The position numbers were made by a program, and so were the translations under genes. From Saccharomycopsis fibuligera x Saccharomycopsis cf. fibuligera (taxonomy: Eukaryota > Ascomycota > Saccharomycetes > Ascoideales > Saccharomycopsidaceae): a stretch of 64,000 nucleotides of DNA. The DNA is taken from contig CP012813.1 in the NCBI GenBank assembly GCA_001936135.1, positions 806,001-870,000 of the forward strand, in the 5' to 3' direction. Below, piece by piece: positions 23,468 to 32,064 of this stretch; position 1 is the first letter of the stretch; every line of letters starts with the position of its first letter. The notes beneath the pieces were generated by a model that ran no database searches, was not told where the DNA came from, and saw only the letters and a program-made list of their open reading frames with translations.

Positions 23468-23891
23468 TGCTTTTTCATGGTGTGAAGGTAAATTGTAGCC
23501 TTTCTTAGTATCAACGTAGCATAAAAAGATTACACCAAAGACAAGATAGATTACACAAAATTACATACAATTACATATGACTACGCGAAGAAAAAAACAA
23601 TCAATGGAAACAAGAATGCAAACGGTCGTAATAATAATATAGAATGGTAGCCACTACTGAACCAAAATAAAAATAAAAAAATATAGTATAGAAGTGTAAA
23701 AAAAAAAAAAATGCAAGATGAGAAGTGCTTAAAAAACTGAGCAGCATAATGAAAAGAAAAAAAAAAAAAAAAAATAGATAAATACAATTCCGACGTGGGA
23801 AAATACTTCCAATCACCACCATCAGTTCATAATGGTAAAATTAGCAAAACAAAGAAAAAAAAGATGATGAAAGAAGTATAAGAAAAGGCGT

Positions 23892-25931
23892 CTAAACCTT
23901 GATACGGTTTCTTTCAATACATTTTTGAACAGCGTCTTCCCAGTCACAATTAAGAACATAATATGCTTCAGTAACCCCAATAACAAACAAGCCTAACCCA
24001 ATACCGACCCATAAGCCTAACAACTCTAAATTGAAATGATAAGCCAAGACAATAGCCATTGGGATGGCAAAAAAGTCATAAACCACAAAATTTATAATTC
24101 CTCCAATATAAGGAGCCCCCTGGCCACGTAATAATGAGCCTGAGATAGTATTTAATGCATCAAATATTTGAATGAAAGCAACCAAAGGTAACACTTTTTT
24201 TATCAAGCTGATCACTTCAGGATCATTAGAATACATGTTTGCAATGATTGATCGACCAAAAAACAAAAGCGAAAAATTGAATAATCCAACAATAAGAGCA
24301 GATGCTAATCCAATCCGAGCAGCAATCTGTGCTGGTCCATCGATTCTCTTAGCGCCAATAAAATTGGCAACTCGAGTGGAAGAAGCAATACCAACAGCAA
24401 AAGGAATAAAAAATGTCAAAGAGGCAACGGTAGATATTGCTGATTGGGCTGCTAATGCAGAAGTGCCAAAAAATGTTGAAAATAATGTCAATATTTCCCA
24501 ACTGAGATCTTCCATAAACGTGCAAACAATGCCCGCAAACCCAAATTTGACAAGTTCTCTCCATCCTTTGAATGCATCTTTTGAAAACCCATTCCAACAG
24601 TCAAGTCCATCAATGAATAAAATGTAACAAAGTAAGAGAATACACATTATCCAGAAGTTTATCACACATGTAATTGCAATACCAATAAATCCCATGGTAT
24701 GTGCCAATACTTTAATGGTGACAATACTTATTGGAGTTGAGATAAATAGCACCATTGTGCTAGCATTGAAAATTCCTTGGCATTGCAAAAATCTCTTACA
24801 ATTTTCGAAAATGATGTATGCTGGGGCTGCAAGAATTAAAATTCTTAAGAAGCTTGTTGTCAATCGAACTAGCTCCTCCGTTTCCAAAACATATCTGAAA
24901 AAAAGATGTGAATTCCACCATAATAATGCAAATGGTATGAACAAACATAAAGAAAATACAATGGACCTCTGAGTGTACAACCCAACTTTTTTCAAATTTC
25001 CAGAACCGTAAGCTTGAGGACACAAAACATCCAACCCAGTTGAAATACCTTCAAAGATTGAAAAAGTGATGGTAGTTGTCATTGAGCCTAATGAAACTGC
25101 AGAAAGCTCATCTTTACCAAACACTTTTGATGCAGTGATGGTACAAATAATTGTATATGACTGACTTAGGCAAAAGGTAATCATTAATGGAATTGCATTT
25201 TTCACAAATATCCTAATTTCGGATTCCATTGTAACTTTCTCATGAGCAAAATCTTCTTCTTCCTCCTCCTCGTCTTCTTCTCCAAGCAATCTTTGAAGCC
25301 CCGTTGAAGCACGTCTTTTATTTGAAGTCTTACTATTTATTGAGCCGTAGCTTTGTCTTCGTGGATTCGAAGGATCTATTGATTTCCTTGCTGGTATACT
25401 TGACTTACTGTTTCTTCGGCTGAGTTTTAGAATATCTTCAGCACTAACCCCAGAACGCACTGGTTCTGGTCTTTTGCCATCTTTCGCGACTTTGTTGTGA
25501 CCATTATTAGAAGTCAAACTAGGCGGATAATAAAGTCTTGGATTGTTTTGCGAATTTGTCTCCATTTCATCGTCTTCTTCGTCTGTATCGGAAGGTGATG
25601 CTGATGTTCTTTCTCTATTGAGCAAAGTTTGTAATTCAGGGTCTGATTCGATGTCATCCATATCAGCTGGTAAAGACTGGAATGAATTGACATCGTCATT
25701 GGAGCTTGATCCGTTCCCTTCTTGGTTTTCGTCGTCATAATGGTCTTGGGAAATTAAAGACAAAAAGCTTCTCTGGTCGTCGTTTCCTCCATATTCAAAG
25801 ATTGGAGTTTTTGTACTTGGTGGGATGAATGTAGTCAAGTACCTTTTCCTTATGCGGCCTCCAAAACTGATATCATTGTTGAAACAGTTGGGAATGTGCG
25901 CAAGTTTTTTAGCAAGATATGTCAGCACCAT
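23892..25931 (-). CDS. MATE-family multidrug/organic-cation exporter (YDR338C-like)
   Basis: 679 residues from the first in-frame ATG (25931). The reading frame stays open about 36 codons further upstream but without an ATG, so that part is probably leader. The disordered N-terminal region has FIPPSTKTPIFEY and DDQRSFLSLI, as in S. cerevisiae YDR338C, then acidic and Ser-rich stretches. About twelve membrane segments follow. Family blocks are VSLGSMTTTITFSIFEGISTGLDVLCPQAYGSGN, APAYIIFENCKRFLQCQGIF, LAAQSAISTVASLTFFIPFAVGIASSTRVANFIGAKR and SGSLLRGQGAP. MATE proteins exchange protons or sodium for organic cations; the substrate here is unknown. The stop lies 106 bases from a microsatellite after the converging MLH2-like gene. 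Confidence 0.85.
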   Translation of the reverse strand: MVLTYLAKKLAHIPNCFNNDISFGGRIRKRYLTTFIPPSTKTPIFEYGGNDDQRSFLSLISQDHYDDENQEGNGSSSNDDVNSFQSLPADMDDIESDPELQTLLNRERTSASPSDTDEEDDEMETNSQNNPRLYYPPSLTSNNGHNKVAKDGKRPEPVRSGVSAEDILKLSRRNSKSSIPARKSIDPSNPRRQSYGSINSKTSNKRRASTGLQRLLGEEDEEEEEEDFAHEKVTMESEIRIFVKNAIPLMITFCLSQSYTIICTITASKVFGKDELSAVSLGSMTTTITFSIFEGISTGLDVLCPQAYGSGNLKKVGLYTQRSIVFSLCLFIPFALLWWNSHLFFRYVLETEELVRLTTSFLRILILAAPAYIIFENCKRFLQCQGIFNASTMVLFISTPISIVTIKVLAHTMGFIGIAITCVINFWIMCILLLCYILFIDGLDCWNGFSKDAFKGWRELVKFGFAGIVCTFMEDLSWEILTLFSTFFGTSALAAQSAISTVASLTFFIPFAVGIASSTRVANFIGAKRIDGPAQIAARIGLASALIVGLFNFSLLFFGRSIIANMYSNDPEVISLIKKVLPLVAFIQIFDALNTISGSLLRGQGAPYIGGIINFVVYDFFAIPMAIVLAYHFNLELLGLWVGIGLGLFVIGVTEAYYVLNCDWEDAVQKCIERNRIKV

Positions 25932-26296
25932 GGCTGTTACTAGGTAAGTTATCAAAGTAAAGAAATAAAAGAGACGTTGTTTTATTAAATAATTATAGAT
26001 AGAGTTACGGTAAGCGCTGTGAAACTCATCAGAGAGCAATAAAGTAAATAATAGCCTTCATTCCAGGTAGCAAAAGGGAAAAAAAAAAAAAAAAGAGACA
26101 TTCGGTTATCATGGCAGTTATACAGAAAACGTGACTGTCCACGTGTAAGACTTTTTTTTTAACCGAAGACTCACTCATCGGAAGTCTCTTAGTTCTCTCA
26201 CCACTTGTTAACATAGCCCTATGGCTGACTCTACTTTATGAAACATTTTTTTTTAACTTTCTCATATCTACCTTTAATATATCAGGGCTTGTTATA
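25932..26296. other. Intergenic, MATE gene upstream region
   Basis: Includes the in-frame extension of the MATE gene that lacks an ATG, and A and T runs near 26080 and 26152. A CACGTG (CCACGTGT) E-box lies near 26139-26144. No gene seen. Confidence 0.5.
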
Positions 26297-26995
26297 TTAG
26301 GGTGTATTGAATATGCTGTCGCTGGTCGAATGTGATTGCTGTGTCTGCGACAACTGACGCTGCCTAGCCGGTAATGGAGGATCAGAAACCGTTAAGCGAT
26401 TGGTATTGTGCGACAAAGATGTAGTGGTTGTTCCAGTGGTGTTAGGGCTACGATCAAATGATAATCCAGTGTCGTTTACCACCCCTGTCATGGAAGCGCC
26501 AAATAGTGTTGGGTATGTATCCGTTCTTCGCTGCACTGTCCTCAAAATGGTATGATCATGGTCCACAACTCTAATACCACCTACCGAGTTGTCAAATGGC
26601 TCGTTGCTAAAATTATGTAATAGTCTGTAGTTGTGTCCTACATCTTTCTGTTCATCTATTCCTTCAAGGTCCTCTTCGGCATTCTGCTTCAAAGAAGAAT
26701 GATTTTCAGCAAGAAACCGCTTCAAGTCCAAATCTTTCCAAGCATTTTCTCTGAATTTCTTCTGTAGCGCTCTGTTATTAATTGAGGATCCGAATGTTGA
26801 GTTAGGCCAACCACTATTATTTCCGTTATGGGCATCTGTAGAATCAGAAGGGTTGCCGCTGTTTATGTCATTCAAGAAACGTTCGTGGATTTCTATGTCA
26901 TCAAATGGCAATTCATCTTTGGACCACTCTTGCATGTACACTATATAGCTAGGGTGATCCATGTGAATATAAGAATAATCTGAATTCCTTGACAT
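26297..26995 (-). CDS. Unknown protein, 232 residues
   Basis: A continuous coding frame with a normal ATG and hydrophilic composition; no domain recognised. The N-terminus is ordered and acidic/aromatic (HPSYIVYMQEWSKDELPFDDIEIHERFLNDI, about 14-44). A second conserved-looking stretch is KKFRENAWKDLDLKRFLAENHSSL (about 79-102). The C-terminal third is Ser/Thr/Asn-rich, with FDRSPNTTG and SDPPLPARQRQLSQT resembling phosphorylation or SH3-binding sites. There is no signal peptide or membrane segment. It sits between the MATE gene (same strand, 365 bases downstream) and a tRNA-Arg gene. No function is assigned. Confidence 0.65.
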   Translation of the reverse strand: MSRNSDYSYIHMDHPSYIVYMQEWSKDELPFDDIEIHERFLNDINSGNPSDSTDAHNGNNSGWPNSTFGSSINNRALQKKFRENAWKDLDLKRFLAENHSSLKQNAEEDLEGIDEQKDVGHNYRLLHNFSNEPFDNSVGGIRVVDHDHTILRTVQRRTDTYPTLFGASMTGVVNDTGLSFDRSPNTTGTTTTSLSHNTNRLTVSDPPLPARQRQLSQTQQSHSTSDSIFNTP

Positions 26996-27338
26996 GGTTA
27001 ATGATCTTTTGATGGTGTGATATGCTTTTGGTTTCCTAAGGTTTTATTAGTGTAAGATCCCTTACTTCCTGCGATGCGTTATGAAGAATTCAGACATCGG
27101 CAATAAAGTGGTTTGTTATTGTTTTTATGTTTTTTTAGTCTGCGCACTCAAAATACAAGCCCGCTCTACTGGCCTCCGGGTATTTTTCGGCCCCACATTT
27201 TGCAATCTTCTCACTCAAAGACAATAATAAAAGAAAAAATCTTACTTAAACTGATGAGACAGTACGGTAGAACAGAACACCATTACCAGTCTCTTACTGT
27301 AGTACTCAATTGTAATTACCGGGATACAGTCTAGTAAG
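26996..27338. other. Intergenic between the 232-residue gene and tRNA-Arg
   Basis: Promoter side of the unknown minus-strand gene. No further gene seen; a 73-codon ORF on the plus strand looks random. Confidence 0.5.
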
Positions 27339-27351
27339 AAAAAAAAGAAAA
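27339..27351 (-). terminator. Pol III terminator of tRNA-Arg
   Basis: On the minus strand the tRNA 3' end is followed at once by TTTT, C and eight T. Confidence 0.8.
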
Positions 27352-27425
27352 CACCGAACCTGGGACTCGAACCCAGAATCTCCTGATTAGAAGTCAGACG
27401 CCCTAACCAATTAGGCTAGCCCGGC
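27352..27425 (-). tRNA. tRNA-Arg (anticodon UCU), no intron
   Basis: A 74-base cloverleaf on the minus strand. Acceptor GCCGGGC pairs with GTTCGGT including G-U pairs. The anticodon stem is TCTGA/TCAGG with loop CTTCTAA, giving anticodon TCT. The T arm is CTGGG TTCGAGT CCCAG and the discriminator is G. It decodes AGA, the common Arg codon in the highly expressed genes here. A T-rich Pol III terminator follows directly (27339-27351 in plus coordinates). Confidence 0.93.
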
Positions 27426-27483
27426 TACTTTCTCTTGACATACAATATCACACTCCTACTGATATCATAACCAGTAGTATCTT

Positions 27484-27759
27484 ATGAAGATTTTCCCCGT
27501 TCAGCACAACCCAGGAAAGTGCTTCACGTTGACAGCCACAGAAGCAAACATAATAGCTCTGTGGAAACAAGTAATCCCCAACAAACACAATCCTGGTATC
27601 CTTGGGCTTCAGCGCACATCAGATATAGCAGAAGCAGTGGAGCTCGGTGTACCGTTTTTGAAAAAAAAGTTCATTCCAAAAAAAGTCTTTGACTTCAACA
27701 CCAGAAACGGTAGTGCACAAGTGCGCAAGAAGAAAGATTGTTGGATTTATACCAATTAA
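27484..27759 (+). CDS. Orphan ORF, 91 residues, function unknown
   Basis: A complete ATG-to-stop frame starting 59 bases from the 5' end of the tRNA-Arg gene. The protein is basic (KKKFIPKKVFDFN, AQVRKKKDCWIY) and starts with MKIFPVQHNPGKCFTLTATEANIIALWKQV. I do not recognise it. Its position beside tRNA genes and LINE remnants makes a transposon-derived fragment possible, but no diagnostic motif is present. It may also be a chance ORF. Confidence 0.3.
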   Translation: MKIFPVQHNPGKCFTLTATEANIIALWKQVIPNKHNPGILGLQRTSDIAEAVELGVPFLKKKFIPKKVFDFNTRNGSAQVRKKKDCWIYTN

Positions 27760-28117
27760 CGTCTTTCATACCGTTCATTTGGTATAATCTTTTATTCTTG
27801 GTAAACTGCCTTTTGCGGCCGAGAACATTTGGGCGCACGCATAGTTGCTAAGGAGAACAACATCAAAGATGTGGAGGAAAATTTTCATCACCTGAGCATT
27901 ATGGGTGAGGAATGAAATTATTATATATAGTCTGAAAAACAGAATGTTTTTATTTAGTGATATAGTTTATAATAAAAGTAAGGAATATAAGTCCAATTTC
28001 ATTACTCAGCTAAGTTTCATTACGTAACTAAGATCTCAGTAAGTGGCTACCCTTCACTACTAGAAGAGAGACTAATCTAACCATTGCTACTCAGAGGAGA
28101 TAACCTCAGGTATGGGT

Positions 28118-28759
28118 AGTAGATCTAGTCACTATACTCTGACAAAGATGAACTACTATTCTCAAACCAGTTGGCACGTCTCAAGCAATTCACTAATAAA
28201 GAGTGTCTGACATTCTGGCAAATGCTAAACAAACAAACGTTCAAATACTCTGGCTGCTTCGAGAATATACACACATGCCACCTCGGAGTCGGGAAGTTCA
28301 AATTCCAAGGTGAGGAATGTAAGTGGTGCTTCGAAGATTTGTCACGTAAAAAGCACAAACAGCATTCATATGAAGATGCTATCAACAAACAAATGGAGCA
28401 CTTTTTGGTTAAATGTCCAGTAGCACAAGCATTATGGAAAAAGTTACATATAAATAAGGAATTGAGCTGGGACAGCCTCATCCTTCCATCCAGTGATACA
28501 CGAGAATTAATCCAGGTCGACAACTACTTGATATTTCAAAAGAAATACTCCCGCCTACGGAGAGATAAGGACTTTGATTGGAAAACCATTCCAATCTCTA
28601 GTCTTATTTACTACACCACCACGGTAATGAATTAGATAGCACTGATGGGTTATCTTAGTGATTGGAAGATGGTATTGAAGTGAAACCCTTTTCTTTTTAA
28701 CTGTCGAAAGCAAAGCAATGACCCTCAAAACAAAAAAAAAAAAAAAAAAAAAAAAAAAA
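28118..28759 (+). mobile_element. 5'-truncated LINE (non-LTR retrotransposon) remnant, Zorro/L1-like 3' end
   Basis: The frame from about 28121 to the stop at 28633-28635 encodes the C-terminal end of a LINE ORF2. EECKWCF...(about 20 residues)...MEHFLVKCPVAQALWKK is the CCHC zinc-knuckle that follows LINE reverse transcriptases. A 3' untranslated region of about 96 bases and a 28-base A tail (28732-28759) follow, as expected for target-primed insertion. Reverse transcriptase, endonuclease and ORF1 are absent, and an in-frame stop closes the frame at the left. The Zorro comparison is based on Candida elements; the assignment rests on the zinc-knuckle pattern, the poly(A) tail and a second copy nearby. 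It lies between two tRNA genes. Confidence 0.7.
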
Positions 28760-28909
28760 TAATCTCCTATACAACAACTGAACTATACTTTTTTTTTTTT
28801 TTTTTTCACACACAATATCGATTTATTATTTCCATATAAACGATAGAAAATACTATATATACTATACAGATAGTACATTTTTATTGTAAAATCGATGTTT
28901 TAAAGAAGC

Positions 28910-28915
28910 AAAAAA
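28910..28915 (-). terminator. Pol III terminator of tRNA-Lys
   Basis: Minus strand reads TTA then six T shortly after the discriminator base. Confidence 0.7.
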
Positions 28916-28918
28916 TAA

Positions 28919-29001
28919 CTCCTCATCAGGGGCTCGAACCCTGGACATTTCGGTTCCTTATTTCTAAAAGCCGAACGCTCTACCAACTGAGCTAATAAGG
29001 A
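28919..29001 (-). tRNA. tRNA-Lys (anticodon UUU) with a 10-base intron
   Basis: 83 bases on the minus strand. Acceptor TCCTTAT pairs with ATGAGGA, D arm GCTCAGTTGGTAGAGC, anticodon stem TTCGG/CCGAA, anticodon TTT, T arm CAGGG TTCGAGC CCCTG (with one mismatch-free stem) and discriminator G. An insertion, GAAATAAGGA, follows the base 3' of the anticodon at the canonical intron position. S. cerevisiae tRNA-Lys(UUU) also has an intron there but longer. A six-T terminator lies just downstream. Confidence 0.92.
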
Positions 29002-29289
29002 TGGAGTTACCTTTTTGCAAAAGGGTCAACTTATGAAACTATATAGATCTCATAGGCATGGACCCGAATGGGGAAAATCTTCATAAAACGCTACTGGTCG
29101 TGAGACCAATAGCAGTATGAGATTTTTACACACTAATAATTCCGGACTTGGAAGTCTTTTGTATCTTTAGAGTCCATTATTTGATTGTAAAAGCCTTATA
29201 TTTCTAATATAACTAAATAGTAATAAATAAATAACAATATTGGGTTGAACCGTATATATCCAAAATACTCCGGACATTAAAGACACCAA

Positions 29290-29630
29290 CTTTTTTCCAT
29301 AATGCTTGTGAGACTAGTTTAACCAAAAAGTGTTCCATTTGTTTGTCGATAGCATCCTCATATGACTGTTGTTTGTGCTTTTTACGTGATAAATCTCCAG
29401 AGCACCGCTTACATTCCTCATCTAAATAGTAATAAAAGTTAGAATTGCGATGAGACATAATTTTATTGTGTAAAAAAAAAAATTTCATAGGCAAGAAAAA
29501 GACTTTATTTGGAAAACCATTCCAATTTCTAGTACCTAACCAGGATAACGAATTAGATAACACAAATACCTTGGTGAATGGAAGATGGTATTGACGTAAG
29601 ACTCTACCTTTTTACATTTTGGGTTTCCAA
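29290..29630. mobile_element. Second LINE remnant, rearranged: inverted piece plus forward 3' piece
   Basis: The block 29296-29421 on the minus strand repeats the zinc-knuckle region of the first copy (EECKRCSGDLSRKKHKQQSYEDAIDKQMEHFLVK against EECKWCFEDLSRKKHKQHSYEDAINKQMEHFLVK). The block about 29500-29570, extending weakly to about 29620, on the plus strand repeats the region around the stop codon and early 3' untranslated region (GGAAAACCATTCCAAT, GAATTAGATA, GGAAGATGGTATTGA). The two blocks point away from each other, as in LINE 5' inversions by twin priming. About 78 bases between them have no match that I can see, and no A tail is present. The copy is shorter and more diverged than its neighbour. 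Confidence 0.6.
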
Positions 29631-29639
29631 TAGTGCCTT

Positions 29640-30402
29640 GCTCATCTAATTATTATAATAATACAAGCTTATATCAGATTGAAATTGGAAATTTCCTTGT
29701 TGGGTTTATTTATTGCGAAACAGAAAAGCGCATTACCGTAGAAATTATTCTAACAATATTTGGCTCAGACTTTTATAGCTTGGAGTTAATTTCTTTTATC
29801 CACTGAATTCCTTTAATATTCAATAACATCATTACCATATCTTATGGTTTTCATTTAAGTGATATATGAGTTTTGAAAGTACACACACTATTATCCTTGA
29901 AACAAAATATTGGAACCTTTGTTTTGACATCAGACGCTCATTTACTGACAAGTTGTCTATAAAGTCAAATACAATCTTCCTACGATTGACTGCTAACTTT
30001 GATAGAATATTGTCTGCAGGTAAACATGTACCTCAGATTGGTAGAAATAACACATTTGATTCAAAAAGGTTTACCATGGGAGTTCAAGTACCCAAATTTG
30101 ATTGTACCAAATCTTCTCAAATCAACAAAAAGAGGAAATTCTAGAAGCTATAAAGAGCTCAAGTACATCTCACTATGCAAAATATAAGCACCATGATTCT
30201 GGTATTATAATCACGTGAAGAGCCTATCACCTGCACGATGATCGATCGATGTTTATTGGTACTTTTTGAAGATAGCATAGCATAATCAAACATTGCTCCG
30301 GGCTGGCTTCATTAGACCTAGTACTGTTCCAAAAATAACAACTTAAGCTTAGTGCTGGAGCTACAATATACGAGGCAAGAGCCGGACAACTTTTTTCGAA
30401 CA
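29640..30402. other. Intergenic, orphan short ORFs, FAS1 gene upstream region
   Basis: Two overlapping ORFs (29866-30144, 92 residues; 29999-30187, 62 residues, ATG not required) have no recognised motif; they could be decayed fragments or chance. A CACGTG E-box lies at about 30213-30218, before the FAS1-domain gene. Confidence 0.4.
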
Positions 30403-31137
30403 ATGAAATTCCTTACTTTTCTCATTTGCTTTATACGAATTTTTAATTTAACTTTTGCAAAGAACCTCGCTGACGTTTCCAATTTCAAGCTTACCGAAGA
30501 AGAGGCCAAAGCAATTGATACGCAAGTAGAAAGGCGCCATTTTTTTAAAAACAGCCACGGAAACATCCAAGAAAACCAATATACACAGCAACAACCACAA
30601 AAACAGCAGCAACAGCCACAAATGCTGGTCAACGAGTTTAACACGTTAGCTACGAAGTTGGTGACTTTGTCGCAGGATCAAATATCAATTTTTGCCTTCT
30701 ACTTGCGCGACAACTATGATTTTATACACAGCAATGCAAAGCTATTCAAGGACCTTTTAATATTCGTTCCAACGGATGCTGCTATCAAGCGCATTAGTGC
30801 CAAGCCATGGGAGTTTCCATGCAAAATCGATTCTTCAATGAGTGAAAAGGAAGCAGACGAGACCTCAAAAGATAATATTTTGAACTTTATAAAATCTCAT
30901 TTGATTAACGTTACCGATTCAAACTTCAAATTACCGGACAGCGACAACTTGATCTTGGAGAGTGTAAATGGCAATGAGCTTGAAATCAAGAACGAACAGG
31001 GTGAATTTGTTGTTGGCACAAAGGGGCTAGGCCAATGGTTCAAGATTTCCAATACTGTTGACGACAAGGTCGGTGAGCAAACAATCACTTTAATAATCAT
31101 CGATGGATCGTTGGATTGGCCTGGTAAACAAAATTAA
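30403..31137 (+). CDS. Secreted or vacuolar FAS1 (fasciclin)-domain protein
   Basis: 244 residues from the ATG at 30403. That start gives a proper signal peptide (MKFLTFLICFIRIFNLTFAKN), whereas the upstream extension would precede it with a polar stretch, so I chose it. A Gln/Pro spacer (about 48-70) leads to one FAS1 domain (about 75-243): ILNFIKSHLINVTDSNF, a central FVPTDAAIKRI (the H1-like fasciclin motif) and a final strand block NEQGEFVVGTKGL...ITLIIIDGSLDWP. There is no GPI signal or C-terminal membrane anchor. The closest yeast relatives known to me are small single-FAS1 vacuolar or secretory proteins such as YDR262W. Binding or adhesion is the family role; the partner is unknown. 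Confidence 0.7.
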   Translation: MKFLTFLICFIRIFNLTFAKNLADVSNFKLTEEEAKAIDTQVERRHFFKNSHGNIQENQYTQQQPQKQQQQPQMLVNEFNTLATKLVTLSQDQISIFAFYLRDNYDFIHSNAKLFKDLLIFVPTDAAIKRISAKPWEFPCKIDSSMSEKEADETSKDNILNFIKSHLINVTDSNFKLPDSDNLILESVNGNELEIKNEQGEFVVGTKGLGQWFKISNTVDDKVGEQTITLIIIDGSLDWPGKQN

Positions 31138-32064
31138 TTTTAATATTTTTTCTGCTATGCTTTTTCTTTGTACCTATTTCCCCGCAAGTTGCCTTCAATG
31201 ATTCTTCATGTTCAATTATATCGTTTTCTTTTTGTATTTGATTTATATTCAAGATATTTTTTTTTCTTTTTTTTTTTTTTTTTTTTTTGCAAATTAAGGA
31301 TGCTGGTTGGGTTACTCGGATTTTTTTTCTTTGTTCAATACAATTTTTTAATAATTTTTCTACAATGTTTAATATTGGTGATTGGTAGATCGAGCGATAA
31401 CGTATTAAGTATATACAACTAATTTAGAAACAGTGATCACTCAAGGTTAAATAGTTAGCACCAGGAAGTGTCATAGTAAGAGGATAACCAATATATTTGA
31501 AAGGAAAATCTTATGATAGTCATATAAAGGGGAAGGCCAATAACATAGAATAGGATAAAAGAAAGAGTAAAAGAATAGAGACCACTGGACCTAAGTAAGA
31601 GGATTGGCTGGATTGATAGTACACTTTGTTACACAATACCCAATATATGCTTTTTTCTTTTCTTTTTTTTTTTTTCGATAAATGAGACATAAACCAAATT
31701 TCGCATACTACTTCATCGAAATTTCAAGTATACTTATCGGTGAGGTCTACCTGTGAAATTAATATCTTAAATCATGTGTATGTAATGAAAACTTAAAAAA
31801 TGAGTAACACTTATATTAGAAGAACTGAATGAAACTTAGGAACAACTTTTCTTTTGAAAGAACATAAAATTTATGACAACAGATTTCCTAAAGCTAAACA
31901 AACTAAAAACAAATTCACAATAAAATTAAAACACTATTAGATAGATAGGTATGATATGAACTAGACAAACAAACAGGAAAAAAACAATTGGGAGAAAAAA
32001 GACAAATTACTGAAAATAAAAATCTAAACTGCTTGCAGCATAGGTAAATGATACAACTTTTGAT
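31138..32064. other. Convergent intergenic region
   Basis: About 930 bases between the FAS1 gene and the permease pseudogene. T runs (31256-31288, 31655-31676) and A-rich 3' flank. No gene recognised. Confidence 0.6.

Noticed and set aside
25932-26039. Thirty-six-residue hydrophobic extension of the MATE protein
   Set aside because: Starts at TTG and has no counterpart in the yeast homologue. A spliced upstream exon cannot be fully excluded.
27000-30200. LTR retrotransposon ends near the tRNA genes
   Set aside because: I looked for paired direct repeats with TG...CA ends beside both tRNA genes and saw none; only LINE-type sequence is supported.
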